From positions 568,941 through 632,940 of the forward strand of contig JASFXZ010000028.1 of assembly GCA_032209605.1 (NCBI GenBank): 64,000 bases of DNA, read 5' to 3'. This document shows, piece by piece, positions 39,801 through 54,800 of the stretch (within the stretch, counting starts at the first letter, position 1; each line of letters starts with the position of its first letter). The notes under the pieces were generated by a model. The model saw nothing but the letters and a program-made list of their open reading frames with translations, searched no databases and was not told the DNA's origin. The stretch is from Mactromeris polynyma. Lineage: Eukaryota > Mollusca > Bivalvia > Venerida > Mactridae. The position numbers and the translations under genes were made by a program.

Positions 39801-42800
39801 AGAATGATGCTGACACTTATAAGCACAATTGTTTCTCTGCATCTTATACAAAAGTCGGCAGAATCTAAACAAATAATGCATAATATTCCACAGACGAAGA
39901 TGAATGCAGCCTTGGGAGTTCAGAATGCTCTCACATGTGTATCAACACGGAAGGCTCATATGAATGTTCCTGTCATGATGGATACTCTCTTGATTTTGAT
40001 GGGTATAATTGTACTGGTAGGTATCATTGCAGTTATACAATAGTAACGCTGATAATAACGGCATTAACTATATATGCTTCTGCTTACTTCTATCTATACT
40101 CAAACATAGACAGAGTACTCTATTTGTGGATAATTATTTAAATGCAGCGGTTGTTAAGTTTTTTATACGATGATTAGGTGACTGTCGCTGGCCACTGTGT
40201 TGAACAATTGCTATATATTTGTAAACATTTGGCTCAATATTGCATGTTATTTTACATTATTTTGCAAATACAATGTTATAACATATGTGAACGCAGCCCA
40301 ACATTGTTTCCATACTTTCTTACATACTTTCCCTCCGGCGGTCCGGCAGGCCATGTGTTACTGACGCCAGACTAAGTCGACACGCATCAATATCACAGTT
40401 TGTGAATGTCTTTTTTCAGGTTGTCAAATGTACTCAATCGAAGTCTAAAACTAACCAAAATCTCTCTGTTGGAAAGATAAATCCATAAACGACTATATAC
40501 CGAATTCGCTATAGATTTTTGTGTTAAAGAATGATGCTGACATTTATAAGCACAATTGTTTCTCTGCATCTTTTACATACATGTAAGTCGGAGGAATCTA
40601 AAAAAATAATAATTAATATTCCACAGACAAAGATGAATGCAGCCTTGGGAGTTCAGAATGCTCTCACATGTGTAACAACACGGAAGGCTCATATGCATGT
40701 TCCTGTCATAATGGATACTCTCTTGATTTTGATGGGCATAATTGTACTGGTAGGTATCATTACAGTTATACGATAGTAACGCTGATAATAACGGCATTAA
40801 CTATATATGCTTCTGCTTCCTGCTATCTATACTCAAACAAAGACAGAGTACTCTATTCGTGAGTAATTATTGTTAATGCATCGGTTGTTAAGTTTTTTAT
40901 ACGATGATTAGGGGTCTGTCGCTGGCCACTGTGTTGAACCATTGCTATATACGTACTTGTAAACATTTGGCTCAATATTGCATGTTATTTTACATCATTT
41001 TGCAAAAACAATGATAAAACAAATGTATAGGCAGCCAAACATTGTTTCCATGCTTTCTTACATACTTTCTCTCCGGCGGTCCGGCAGGCCACGTTATACT
41101 GACGCCAGACTAGATCGACACGTATCAATATCACAGTTTGTGAATGTCTTTTTTCAGTTTGTCAAATGTACCCGATCGAAGTCTAAAACTAACCAAAATC
41201 GCTCAGTTAGAAAGATATATCCATAACCGACTAAATACCTAATTCGCTATAGATATTTGTGTTAAAGAATGATGCTGACACTTATAAGCACAATTGTTTC
41301 TCTGCATCTTATACAAAAGTCGGCAGAATCTAAACAAATAATGCATAATATTCCACAGACGAAGATGAATGCAGCCTTGGGAGTTCAGAATGCTCTCACA
41401 TGTGTATCAACACGGAAGGCTCATATAAATGTTCCTGTCATGATGGATACTCTCTTGATTTTGATGGGTATAATTGTACTGGTAGGTATCATTGCAGTTA
41501 TACAATAGTAACGCTGATAATAACGGCATTAACTATATATGCTTCTGCTTACTTCTATCTATACTCAAACATAGACAGAGTACTCTATTTGTGGATAATT
41601 ATTTAAATGCAGCGGTTGTTAAGTTTTTTATACGATGATTAGGTGACTGTCGCTGGCCACTGTGTTGAACAATTGCTATATATTTGTAAACATTTGGCTC
41701 AATATTGCATGTTATTTTACATTATTTTGCATATGCAATGTTAGAACAAATGTGAAGGCCGCCCAACATTGTTTCCATACTTTCTTACATACTTTCTCTC
41801 CGGTGGTCCGGCAGGCCACGTGTTATTGACTCCAGACTAGATCGACACGCATCAATATCACAGTTTGTGAATGTGTTTTTCATTTTGACAAATGTACCCG
41901 ATCGAAGTCTAAAACTAACCAAAATCTCTCCGTTAGAAAGATATATCCATAAAAGACTAAATACCTAATTCGCTATAAATTATTGTGTTAAAGAATGATG
42001 CTGACATTTATAAGCACAATTGTTTCTCTGCATCCTTATCATAAGTCGGAGGAATCTAAAAAAATAATACTTAATATTTCACAGACAAAGATGAATGCAG
42101 CCTTGGGAGTTCAGAATGCTCTCACGTGTGTAACAATACGGAAGGTTCATATGAATGTTCCTGTCATAATGGATACTCTCTTGATGTTGATGGGTATAAT
42201 TGTACTGGTAGGTATCATTGCAGTTATACGATAGTAACGCTGATAATAACGGTATTAACTATATATGCTTCTGCTTACTGCTATATATACTCAAACAAAG
42301 ACAGAGTACTCTATTCGTGGATAATTATTTAGATGCATCAGTTGTTAAGTGTTTTTATACGATGATAAGGTGACTGTCGCTGGCCACTGTGTTGAACTAT
42401 TGCGATATATTTGTAAACATTTGGCTCAATACTGCATGTTATTTTACATCATTTTGCAAAAAACAATGATAAAACAAATGTAAAGGCAGCCAAACATTGT
42501 TTCCATGCTTTCTTACATACTTTCTCTCCGGCCGTCCGGCAGGCCACGTGTTACTGACGCCAGACTAGATCGACACGTATCAATATCACAGTTTGTGAAT
42601 GTCTTTTTTCAGTTTGTCAAATGTACCCGATCGAAGTCTAAAACTAACCAAAATCGCTCAGTTAGAAAGATATATCCATAACCGACTAAATACCTAATTC
42701 GCTATAGATATTTGTGTTAAAGAATGATGCTGACACTTATAAGCACAATTGTTTCTCTGCATCTTATACAAAAGTCGGCAGAATCTAAAAAAATAATACA

Positions 42801-45800
42801 TAATATTCCACAGACGAAGATGAATGCAGCCTTGGGAGTTCAGAATGCTCTCACATGTGTATCAACACGGAAGGCTCATATGAATGTTCCTGTCATGATG
42901 GATACTCTCTTGATTTTGATGGGTATAATTGTACTGGTAGGTATCATTGCAGTTATACGATAGTAACGCTGATAATAACGGCATTAACTGTATATGCTTC
43001 TGCTTACTTCTATCTATACTCAAACATAGACAGAGTACTCTATTTGTGGATAATTATTTAAATGCAGCGGTTGTTAAGTTTTTTTATACGATGATAAGGT
43101 GACTGTCGCTGGCCACTGTGTTGAACAATTGCTATATATTTGTCAACATTTGGCTCAGCATTGCATGTTATTTTACATTATTTTGCAAATACAATGTTAG
43201 AACATATGTGAACGCAGCCCAACATTGTTTCCATACTTTCTTACATACTTTCCCTCCGGCGGTCCGGCAGGCCACGTGTTACTGACGCCAGACTAAGTCG
43301 ACACGCATCAATATCACAGTTTGTGAATGTCTTTTTTCAGTTTGTCAAATGTACTCGATCGAAGTTTAAAACTAACCAAAATCTCTCCGTTGGAAAGATA
43401 TATCCATAAACGACTATATACCGAATTCACTGTAGATTTTTGTGTTAAAGAATGATGCTGACATTTATAAGCACAATTGTTTCTCTGCATCTTTTACATA
43501 CATGTAAGTCGGAGGAATCTAAAAAAATAGTACTTAATATTCCACAGACAAAGATGAATGCAGCCTTGGGAGTTCAGATTGCTCTCACATGTGTAACAAC
43601 ACGGAAGGCTCATATGCATGTTCCTGTCATAATGGATACTCTCTTGATTTTGATGGGCATAATTGTACTGGTAGGTATCATTACAGTTATACGATAGTAA
43701 CGCTGATAATAACGGCATTAACTATATATGCTTCTGCTTACTGCTATCTATACTCAAACAAAGACAGAGTACTCTATTCGTGAGTAATTATTGTTAATGC
43801 ATCGGTTGTTAAGTTTTTTTATACGATGATTAGGTGTCTGTCGCTGGTCACTGTGTTGAACCATTGCTATATACGTACTTGTAAACATTTGGCTCAATAT
43901 TGCATGTTATTTTACATTATTTGGCAAATACAATGTTAGAACAAATTTGAAGGCAGCCCAACATTGTTTACATAATTTCTTACATACTTTCTCTCCGGCG
44001 GTCCGGCAGGCCACGTGATACTGACACCAGACTAGATCGACACGCATCAATATCACAGTTTGTGAATATCCTTTTTTCAGTTTGACAAATGTACCCGATC
44101 GAAGTCTAAAACTAACCAAAATCTCTCCGTTAGAAAGATATATCCATAAACGACTAAATACCTAATTCGCTATAGATATTTGTGTTAAAGAATGATGCTG
44201 ACACTTATAAGCACAATTGTTTCTCTGCATCTTATACAAAAGTCGGAGGAATCTAAAAAAATAATACTTAATATTCCACAGACAAAGATGAATGCAGCCT
44301 TGGGAGTTCAGAATGCTCTCACATGTGTAACAACACGGAAGGCTCTTATGAATGTTCCTGTCATAATGGATACTCTCTTGATTTTGATGGGCATAATTGT
44401 ACTGGTAGGTACCATTACAGTTATACGATAGTAACGCTGATAATAACGGCATTAACTATATATGCTTCTGCTTACTGCTATCTATACTCAAACAAAGACA
44501 GAGTACTCTATTCGTGAGTAATTATTGTTAATGCATCGGTTGTTAAGTTTTTTTATACGATGATTAGGTGTCTGTCGCTGGCCACTGTGTTGAACCATTG
44601 CTATATACGTACTTGTAAACATTTGGCTCAATATTGCATGTTATTTTACATTATTTGGCAAATACAATGTTAGAACAAATTTGAAGGCAGCCCAACATTG
44701 TTTACATAATTTCTTACATACTTTCTCTCCGGCGGTCCGGCAGGCCACGTGATACTGACACCAGACTAGATCGACACGCATCAATATCACAGTTTGTGAA
44801 TGTCTTTTTTTTCAGTTTGACAAATGTACCAGATCGAAGTCTAAAACTAACCAAAATCTCTCCGTTAGAAAGATATATCCATAAACGACTAAATACCTAA
44901 TTCGCTATAGATATTTGTGTTAAAGAATGATGCTGACACTTATAAGCACATTTGTTTCTCTGCATCTTATACAAAAGTCGGAGGAATCTAAAAAAATAAT
45001 ACTTAATATTCCACAGACAAAGATGAATGCAGCCTTGGGACTTCAGAATGCTCTCACATGTGTAACAACACGGAAGGCTCATATGAATGTTCCTGTCATA
45101 ATGGATACTCTCTTGATTTTGATGGGTATAATTGTACTGGTAGGTATCATTACAGTTATACGATAGTAACGCTGATAATAACGGCATTAACTATATATGC
45201 TTCTGCTTACTGCTATCTATACTCAAACAAAGACAGAGTACTCTATTCGTGAATAATAATTGTAAATGCATCGGTTGTTATGTCTTTTTATACGATGATT
45301 AGGTGACTGTCGCTGGCCACTGTGTTGAACAATTGCTATATATTTGTAAACATTTGGCTCAATATTGCATGTTATTTTACATTATTTTGCAAATACAATG
45401 TTAGAACAAATGTGGAGGCAGCCCAACATTGTTTCCATACTTTCTTACATACTTTTTCTCCGGCAGTCCGGCAGGCCACGTGTTACTGACGCCAGACTAA
45501 GTCGACACACATCAATATCACAGTTTGTGAATGTCTTTTTTCAGTTTGTCAAATGTACTCGATCGAAGTCTAAAACTAACCAAAATCTCTCCGTTGGAAA
45601 GATATATCCATAAACGACTAAATACCGAATTCGCTATAGATTTTTGTGTTAAAGAATGATGCTGACACTTATAAGCACAATTGTTTCTCTCCATCTTTTA
45701 CATACATGTAAGTCGGAGGAATCTAAAAAAATAATAATTAATATTCCACAGACAAAGATGAATGCAGCCTTGGGAGTTCAGAATGCTCTCACATGTGTAA

Positions 45801-48800
45801 CAACACGGAAGGCTCATATGCATGTTCCTGTCATAATGGATTCTCTCTTGATTTTGATGGGCATAATTGTACTGGTAGGTATCATTACAGTTATACGATA
45901 GTAACGCTGATAATAACGGCATTAACTATATATGCTTCTGCTTACTGCTATCTATACTCAAACAAAGACAGAGTACTCTATTCGTGAGTAATTATTGTTA
46001 ATGCAACAGTTGTTAAGTTTTTTTATACGATGATTAGGTGTCTGTCGCTGGCCACTGTGTTGAACCATTGCTATATACGTATTTTTAAACATTTGGCACA
46101 ATATTGCATGTTATTTTACATCATTTTGCAAAAACAATGATAAAACAAATGTGAAGGCAGCCCAACATTGTTTCCATACTTTCTTACATACTTTCTCTCC
46201 GGCGGTCCGGCAGGCCACGTGTTACTGACGCCAGACTAGATCGACACGTATCAATATCACAGTTTGTGAATGTCTTTTTTCAGTTTGTCAAATGTACCCG
46301 ATCGAAGTCTAAAACTAACCAAAATCGCTCAGTTAGAAAGATATATCCATAACCGACTAAATACCTAATTCGCTATAGATATTTGTGTTAAAGAATGATG
46401 CTGACACTTATAAGCACAATTGTTTCTCTGCATCTTATACAAAAGTCGGCAGAATCTAAACAAATAATGCATAATATTCCACAGAGGAAGATGAATGCAG
46501 CCTTGGGAGTTCAGAATGCTCTCACATGTGTATCAACACGGAAGGCTCATATGAATGTTCCTGTCATGATGGATACTCTCTTGATTTTGATGGGTATAAT
46601 TGTACTGGTAGGTATCATTGCAGTTATACAATAGTAACGCTGATAATAACGGCATTAACTATATATGCTTCTGCTTACTTCTATCTATACTCAAACATAG
46701 ACAGAGTACTCTATTTGTGGATAATTATTTAAATGCAGCGGTTGTTAAGTTTTTTATACGATGATTAGGTGACTGTCGCTGGCCACTGTGTTGAACAATT
46801 GCTATATATTTGTAAACATTTGGCTCAATATTGCATGTTATTTTACATTATTTTGCAAATACAATGTTATAACATATGTGAACGCAGCCCAACATTGTTT
46901 CCATACTTTCTTACATACTTTCCCTCCGGCGGTCCGGCAGGCCATGTGTTACTGACGCCAGACTAAGTCGACACGCATCAATATCACAGTTTGTGAATGT
47001 GTTTTTCATTTTGACAAATGTACCCGATCGAAGTCTAAAACTAACCAAAATCTCTCCGTTAGAAAGATATATCCATAAAAGACTAAATACCTAATTCGCT
47101 ATAAATTATTGTGTTAAAGAATGATGCTGACACTTATAAGCACAATTGTTTCTCTGCATCCTTATCATAAGTCGGAGGAATCTAAAAAAATAATACTTAA
47201 TATTTCACAGACAAAGATGAATGCAGCCTTGGGAGTTCAGAATGCTCTCACGTGTGTAACAATACGGAAGGTTCATATGAATGTTCCTGTCATAATGGAT
47301 ACTCTCTTGATGTTGATGGGTATAATTGTACTGGTAGGTATCATTGCAGTTATACGATAGTAACGCTGATAATAACGGTATTAACTATATATGCTTCTGC
47401 TTACTGCTATATATACTCAAACAAAGACAGAGTACTCTATTCGTGGATAATTATTTAGATGCATCGGTTGTTAAGTGTTTTTATACGATGATAAGGTGAC
47501 TGTCGCTGGCCACTGTGTTGAACTATTGCGATATATTTGTAAACATTTGGCTCAATACTGCATGTTATTTTACATCATTTTGCAAAAAACAATGATAAAA
47601 CAAATGTAAAGGCAGCCAAACATTGTTTCCATGCTTTCTTACATACTTTCTCTCCGGCCGTCCGGCAGGCCACGTGTTACTGACGCCAGACTAGATCGAC
47701 ACGTATCAATATCACAGTTTGTGAATGTCTTTTTTCAGTTTGTCAAATGTACCCGATCGAAGTCTAAAACTAACCAAAATCGCTCAGTTAGAAAGATATA
47801 TCCATAACCGACTAAATACCTAATTCGCTATAGATATTTGTGTTAAAGAATGATGCTGACACTTATAAGCACAATTGTTTCTCTGCATCTTATACAAAAG
47901 TCGGCAGAATCTAAAAAAATAATACATAATATTCCACAGACGAAGATGAATGCAGCCTTGGGAGTTCAGAATGCTCTCACATGTGTATCAACACGGAAGG
48001 CTCATATGAATGTTCCTGTCATGATGGATACTCTCTTGATTTTGATGGGTATAATTGTACTGGTAGGTATCATTGCAGTTATACGATAGTAACGCTGATA
48101 ATAACGGCATTAACTATATATGCTTCTGCTTACTTCTATCTATACTCAAACCTAGACAGAGTACTCTATTTGTGGATAATTATTTAAATGCAGCGGTTGT
48201 TAAGTTTTTTTATACGGTGATAAGGTGACTGTCGCTGGCCACTGTGTTGAACAATTGCTATATATTTGTCAACATTTGGCTCAGCATTGCATGTTATTTT
48301 ACATTATTTTGCAAATACAATGTTAGAACATATGTGAACGCAGCCCAACATTGTTTCCATACTTTCTTACATACTTTCCCTCCGGCGGTCCGGCAGGCCA
48401 CGTGTTACTGACGCCAGACTAAGTCGACACGCATCAATATCACAGTTTGTGAATGTCTTTTTTCAGTTTGTCAAATGTACTCGATCGAAGTTTAAAACTA
48501 ACCAAAATCTCTCCGTTGGAAAGATATATCCATAAACGACTATATACCGAATTCACTGTAGATTTTTGTGTTAAAGAATGATGCTGACATTTATAAGCAC
48601 AATTGTTTCTCTGCATCTTTTACATACATGTAAGTCGGAGGAATCTAAAAAAATAGTACTTAATATTCCACAGACAAAGATGAATGCAGCCTTGGGAGTT
48701 CAGATTGCTCTCACATGTGTAACAACACGGAAGGCTCATATGCATGTTCCTGTCATAATGGATACTCTCTTGATTTTGATGGGCATAATTGTACTGGTAG

Positions 48801-51800
48801 GTATCATTACAGTTATACGATAGTAACGCTGATAATAACGGCATTAACTATATATGCTTCTGCTTACTGCTATCTATACTCAAACAAAGACAGAGTACTC
48901 TATTCGTGAGTAATTATTGTTAATGCATCGGTTGTTAAGTTTTTTTATACGATGATTAGGTGTCTGTCGCTGGTCACTGTGTTGAACCATTGCTATATAC
49001 GTACTTGTAAACATTTGGCTCAATATTGCATGTTATTTTACATTATTTAGCAAATACAATGTTAGAACAAATTTGAAGGCAGCCCAACATTGTTTCCATA
49101 ATTTCTTACATACTTTCTCTCCGGCGGTCCGGCAGGCCACGTGATACTGACACCAGACTAGATCGACACGCATCAATATCACAGTTTGTGAATGTCTTTT
49201 TTTCAGTTTGACAAATGTACCCGATCGAAGTCTAAAACTAACCAAAATCTCTCCGTTAGAAAGATATATCCATAAACGACTAAATACCTAATTCGCTATA
49301 GATATTTGTGTTAAAGAATGATGCTGACACTTATAAGCACACTTGTTTCTCTGCATCTTATACAAAAGTCGGAAGAATCTAACAAAATAATACTTAACAT
49401 TCCACAGACAAAGATGAATGCAGCCTTGGGAGTTCAGAATGCTCTCACATGTGTAACAACACGGAAGGCTCATATGAATGTTCCTGTCATAATGGATACT
49501 CTCTTGATAGTGATGGGTATAAGTGTACTGGTAGGTATCATTGCAGTTATACGATAGTAACGCTGATAATAACGGCATTAACTATATATGCTTCTGCTTA
49601 CTGCTATCTATACTCAAACAAAGACAGAGGACTCTATTTGTGGATAATCATTGAAATGCATCGGTTGTTAAGTTTTTTTATACGATGATTAGGTGACTGT
49701 CGCTGGCCACTGTGTTGAACAATTGCTATATATTTGTAAACATTTGGCTCAATATTGCATGTTATTTTACATTATTTTGCAAAAACAATGTTAGAACAAA
49801 TGTAAATGAAGCCAAACATTGTTTCCATACTTTCTTACATACTTTCTCTCCGGCGGTCCGGCAGGTCACGTGTTACTGACGCCTGACTAGATTGACACGC
49901 ATCAATATCACAGTTTGTGAATGTGTTTTTCATTTTGACAAATGTAGCCGATCGAAGTCTCAATCTAACCAAAATCTCTCCGTTAGAAAGATATATCCAC
50001 AAACGACTAAATACCTAATTCGCTATAAATCATTGTGTTAAAGAATGATGCTGACATTTATAAGCACAATTGTTTCTCTGCATCCGTTACATAAGTCGGA
50101 GGAATCTAAAAAAATAATACTTAATATTCCACAGACAAAGATGAATGCAGCCTTGGGAGTTCAGAATGCTCTCACATGTGTAACAACACGGAAGGCTCAT
50201 ATGAATGTTCCTGTCGTAATGGATACTCTCTTGATTTTGATGGGTATAATTGTACTGGTAGGTATCCTTGCAGTTATTCGATAGTAACGCTGATACTAAC
50301 GATATTAATTATATATGCTTCTGCTTACTGCTATCTATACTCAAACAATGACAGGGTACTCTATTTGTGGATAATTATTTAAATGCATCGGTTGTTAAGT
50401 TTTTTTATACGATGATTAGGTGCTGTCGCTGGCCACTGTGTTGAACAATTGCTATATATTTGTAAACATTTGGCTCAATATTGCATGTTATTTTACATCA
50501 TTTGGCAAATACAATGTTAGAACAAATGTGAAGGCAGCCAAACATTGTTTCCATACTTTCTTACATACTTTCTCACCCGCGGTCCGGCAGGCCACGTGTT
50601 ACTGACGCCAGACTAGATCGACACGCACCAATATCACAGTTTGTGAATGGGTTTTTCATTTTGACAAATGTATCCGATCGAAGTCTAAAACTAACTGAAA
50701 TATCTCCGTTAGAAAGATATATCCATAAACGACTAAATACCTAATTCGATATAAATTATTGTGTTAAAGAATGATGCTGACATTTATAAGCACAATTGTT
50801 TCTCTGCATCCGTTACATAAGTCGGAGGAATCTAAAAAAATAATACTTAATATTCCACAGACAAAGATGAATGCAGCCTTGGGACTTCAGAATGCTCTCA
50901 CATGTGTAACAACACGGAAGGCTCATATGAATGTTCCTGTCGTAATGGATACTCTCTTGATTTTGATGGGTATAATTGTACTGGTAGGTATCATTGCAGT
51001 TATACGATAGTAACGCTGATAATAACGGCAATAACTATATATGCTTCTGGTTACTGCTATCTATACTCAAACAAATACAGAGTACTCTATTTGTGGATAA
51101 TTATTTAAATGCATCGGTTGTTAAGTTGTTCTATACGATTAGTAGGTGACTGTCGCTGGCCACTGTGTTGAACAATTGCTATATATTTGTAAACATTTGG
51201 CTCAGTATTGCATGTTATTTTACATTATTTTGCAAATACAATGTTAGAACAAATGTGGAGGCAGCCAAACATTGTTTCCATACTTTCTTACATACTTTCT
51301 CTCCCGCGGTCCGGCAGGCCACGTGTTACGGACGCCAGACTAGATCGACACGCATCAATATCACAGTTTGTGAATGTGTTTTTCATTTTGACAAATGTAC
51401 CCGATCGAAGTCTAAAACTAACCGAAATCTCTCCGTTAGAAAGATATATCCATAAACGACTAAATACCTAATTCGCTATAAATTATTGTGTAAAAGAATG
51501 ATGCTGACATTTATAAGCACAATTGTTTCTCTGCATCCGTTACATAAGTCGGAGGAATCTAAACAAAATAATACTTAATATTCAACAGACAAAGATGAAT
51601 GCAGCCTTGGGAGTTCAGAATGCTCTCACATGTGTAACAACACGGAAGGCTCATTTGAATGTACCTGTCGTAATGGATACTCTCTTGATTTTGATGGGTA
51701 TAATTGTACTGGTAGGTATCATTGCAGTTATACGATAGTAACGCTGATAATTACGGCAATAACTATATATGCTTCTGCTTACTGCTATCTATACTCAAAC

Positions 51801-54800
51801 AAATACAAAGTATTCTATTTGTGGATAATTATTTAAATGCATCGGTTGTTAAGTTTTTTTATACTTTGAGTAGGTGACTGTCGCTGGCCACTGTGTTGAA
51901 CAATTGCGATATATTTGTAAACATTTGGTTCAATATTGCATGTTATTTTACATTATTTTGCAAATACAATGTTAGAACAAATTGGACGGCAGCCCAACAT
52001 TGTTTACATACTTTCTTACATACTTTCTCTCCGGCGGTCCGGCAGGCCACGTGATACAGACACCAGACTAGTTCGACACGCATCAATATCACAGTTTGTG
52101 AATGTCTTTTTTCCGTTTGACAAATGTACCCGATCGAAGTCTAAAACTAACCCAAATCTCTCCGTTAGAAAGATATATCCATAAACGACTAAATACCTAA
52201 TTCGCTATAGATATTTGTGTTAAAGAATGATGCTGACATTTATAAGCACAATTGTTTCTCTGCATCTTATACAAAAGTCGGCAGAATCTAAAAAAATAAT
52301 ACTTAATATTCCACAGACAAAGATGAATGCAGCCTTGGGAGTTCAGAATGCTCTCACATGTGTATCAACACGGAAGGCTCATATGAATGTTCCTGTCATG
52401 ATGGATACTCTCTTGATTTTGATGGGTATAATTGTACTGGTAGGTATCATTGCAGTTATACGATAGTAGCGCTGATAATAACGGCATTAACTATAAAGGC
52501 CTCTGCTAACTGCTATCTATACTCAAACATAGACAGAGTACTCTATTTGTGGATAATTATTTAAATGCATCGGTTGTTAAGTTTTTTTATACGATGATTA
52601 GGTGACTGTCGCTGGCCACTGTGTTGAACAATTGCTATATATTTGTAAACATTTGGCTCAATATTGCATGTTATTTTACATTATTTGGCAAATACAATGT
52701 TAGAACAAATGTGAAGGCAGCCCAACATTGTTTCCATACTTTCTTACATACTTTCTCTCCGGCGGTCCGGCAGGCCCCGTGATACTGACGCCAGACTAAG
52801 TCGACACGCATCAATATCACAGTTTGTGAATGTCTTTCTTCAGTTTGTCAAATGTACTCGATCGAAGTCTAAAACTAACCAAAATCTCTCCGTTGTAAAG
52901 ATATATCCATAAACGACTAAATACCGAATTCGCTATAGATGTTTGTGTTAAAGAATGATGCTGACATTTATAAGCACAATTCTTTCTCTGCATCTTTTAC
53001 ATAAGTCGGAGGAATCTAAAAAAATAATACTTAATATTCCACAGACAAAGATGAATGCAGCCTTGGGAGTTCAGAATGCTCTCACATTTGTAACAACACG
53101 GAAGGCTCATATGCATGTTCCTGTCATAATGGATACTCTCTTGATTTTGATGGGTATAATTGTACTGGTAGATATCATTACAGTTATACAATAGTAACGC
53201 TGATAATAACGGCATTAACTATAAATTATATGCTTCTGCTTACTGCTATCTATACTCAAACAAAGACAGAGTACTCTATTCGTGGATAATTATTTTGATG
53301 CATCGGTTGTTAAGTTTTTTTATACGATGATTAGGTGTCTGTCGCTGGCCACTGTGTTGAACAATTGCGATATATTTGTAAACATTTGGCTCAATATTGC
53401 ATGTTATTTTACATCACTTTGCAAAAACAATGTTAGAACACATGTGAAGGCAGCCACACATAGTTTCCATACTTTCTTACATACTTTCTCTCCTGCGGTC
53501 CGGCAGGCCGGGTGTTACTCACGCCAGACTAGATTGACACGCATCAATATCACAGTTTGTGAATGTTTTTTTTCATTTTGACAAATCTAGCCGATCGAAG
53601 TCTAAACTAACCAAAATCTCTCCGTTAGAAAGATATATCCACAAACGACTAAATACCTATTTTGCTATAAATTATTGTGTTAAAGAATGATGCTGACATT
53701 TATAAGCACAATTGTTTCTCTGCATCCTTATCATAAGTAGGAGGAATGTAAAAAAAATAATACTTGATATTCCACAGACAAAGATGAATGCAGCCTTGGG
53801 AGTTCAGAATGCTCTCACGTGTGTAACAACACGGAAGGCTCATATGAATGTTCCTGTCATAATGGATACTCACTTGATTTGGATGGGTATAATTGTACTG
53901 GTAGGTATCATTATAGTTATATGAACTTAACTCTAACTCATTTGTGTATACTATTTTGTCTGTTAATACCTGAGTACTCAATTTGAATTTACGTTTGCAA
54001 TGTATTGTTACAATTATAGAATAATCGAATTATCTAGATACATTTACATATTTATCAACAAAGCTGATCGCTATTAAATGTTAACTGTATTGCAAGGCAA
54101 TGACTTGTTATTACCTATTTATTAAGCGATTGTTTGGCTTAGCCTCTTAATCCTAGTGACGTTTTCTTCATGGGTTGGATGTGTAAGCGTCTGTTGATGA
54201 GTTGTTTGCTTTAAACTCTTTATTTTGCCAAATTATCAATGTGTTTGTGATCATGAAGACCACAGTGTTGGTATCCAATGAATGGACAATAATCGCTTCC
54301 GACAAAGTTTGTGCAATGAATTGGTAATGAATGGTACTTTAGCGTTTTCAAGTGCTTGGAACACTGACAATGCATCAGTAGGATTGACAAATAGTGAGTT
54401 AAAAGTCTGATAAATACATCAGTAAAGTTTCTATAGGTGACTATGAAGACCACTGGTTCGGCATATTAGTAAACACAGTGGTTCCCAGTATAATAAGTCG
54501 CTTCTCCTATTCTGCATTGTAAAGTTGTTAGCAACGCAGTGCTGCAAAGCCGTATACACATTTGTCTCTGTGGTGCTGGAACCCCAACTAGTTTGTTACA
54601 AATTTTTATAAAACTATTGGAGTACTATTATATATTAGATATAGATGAATGTGCAACAACCACTCACGGCTGTCAACATGACTGTGTGAACACATTTGGT
54701 TCATATGAGTGTACCTGTAGACGTGGGTACACACTGGACTCTGATCTTAGATCATGTATTGGTTTGTATATCTGCAATTTTTTAACATTGATGATTACAC

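Larger units (their letters stand above)
35178..53900 (+). repeat. Main tandem array: 26 amplicons of about 730 bp, one type B cbEGF exon each
   Basis: Exon-to-exon spacing is 726-735 bp (679 for the deleted unit 2). Each unit has, in order: a spacer with GTTATTTTACATTATTTTGC, a Tc1 transposase fragment, a conserved stretch AGAAAGATATATCC, a splice acceptor TATTCCACAG, the 123-nt exon, and the donor GTAGGT. Spacers are almost as similar as exons, so the expansion is recent or homogenised. Within it a nine-unit block (units 4-12) is duplicated as units 13-19 minus two units. Confidence 0.93.

Noticed and set aside
35178..53900. Regular array with fixed spacing, CRISPR-like at first sight
   Set aside because: Units are about 730 bp, the spacers are themselves repeats, and each unit contains a spliced cbEGF exon; the DNA is clearly animal.
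54220..54453. 77-codon - strand frame repeated in each superunit as a possible gene
   Set aside because: No domain, signal or splice evidence; it lies in the extra linker block and is conserved only as far as the block is.
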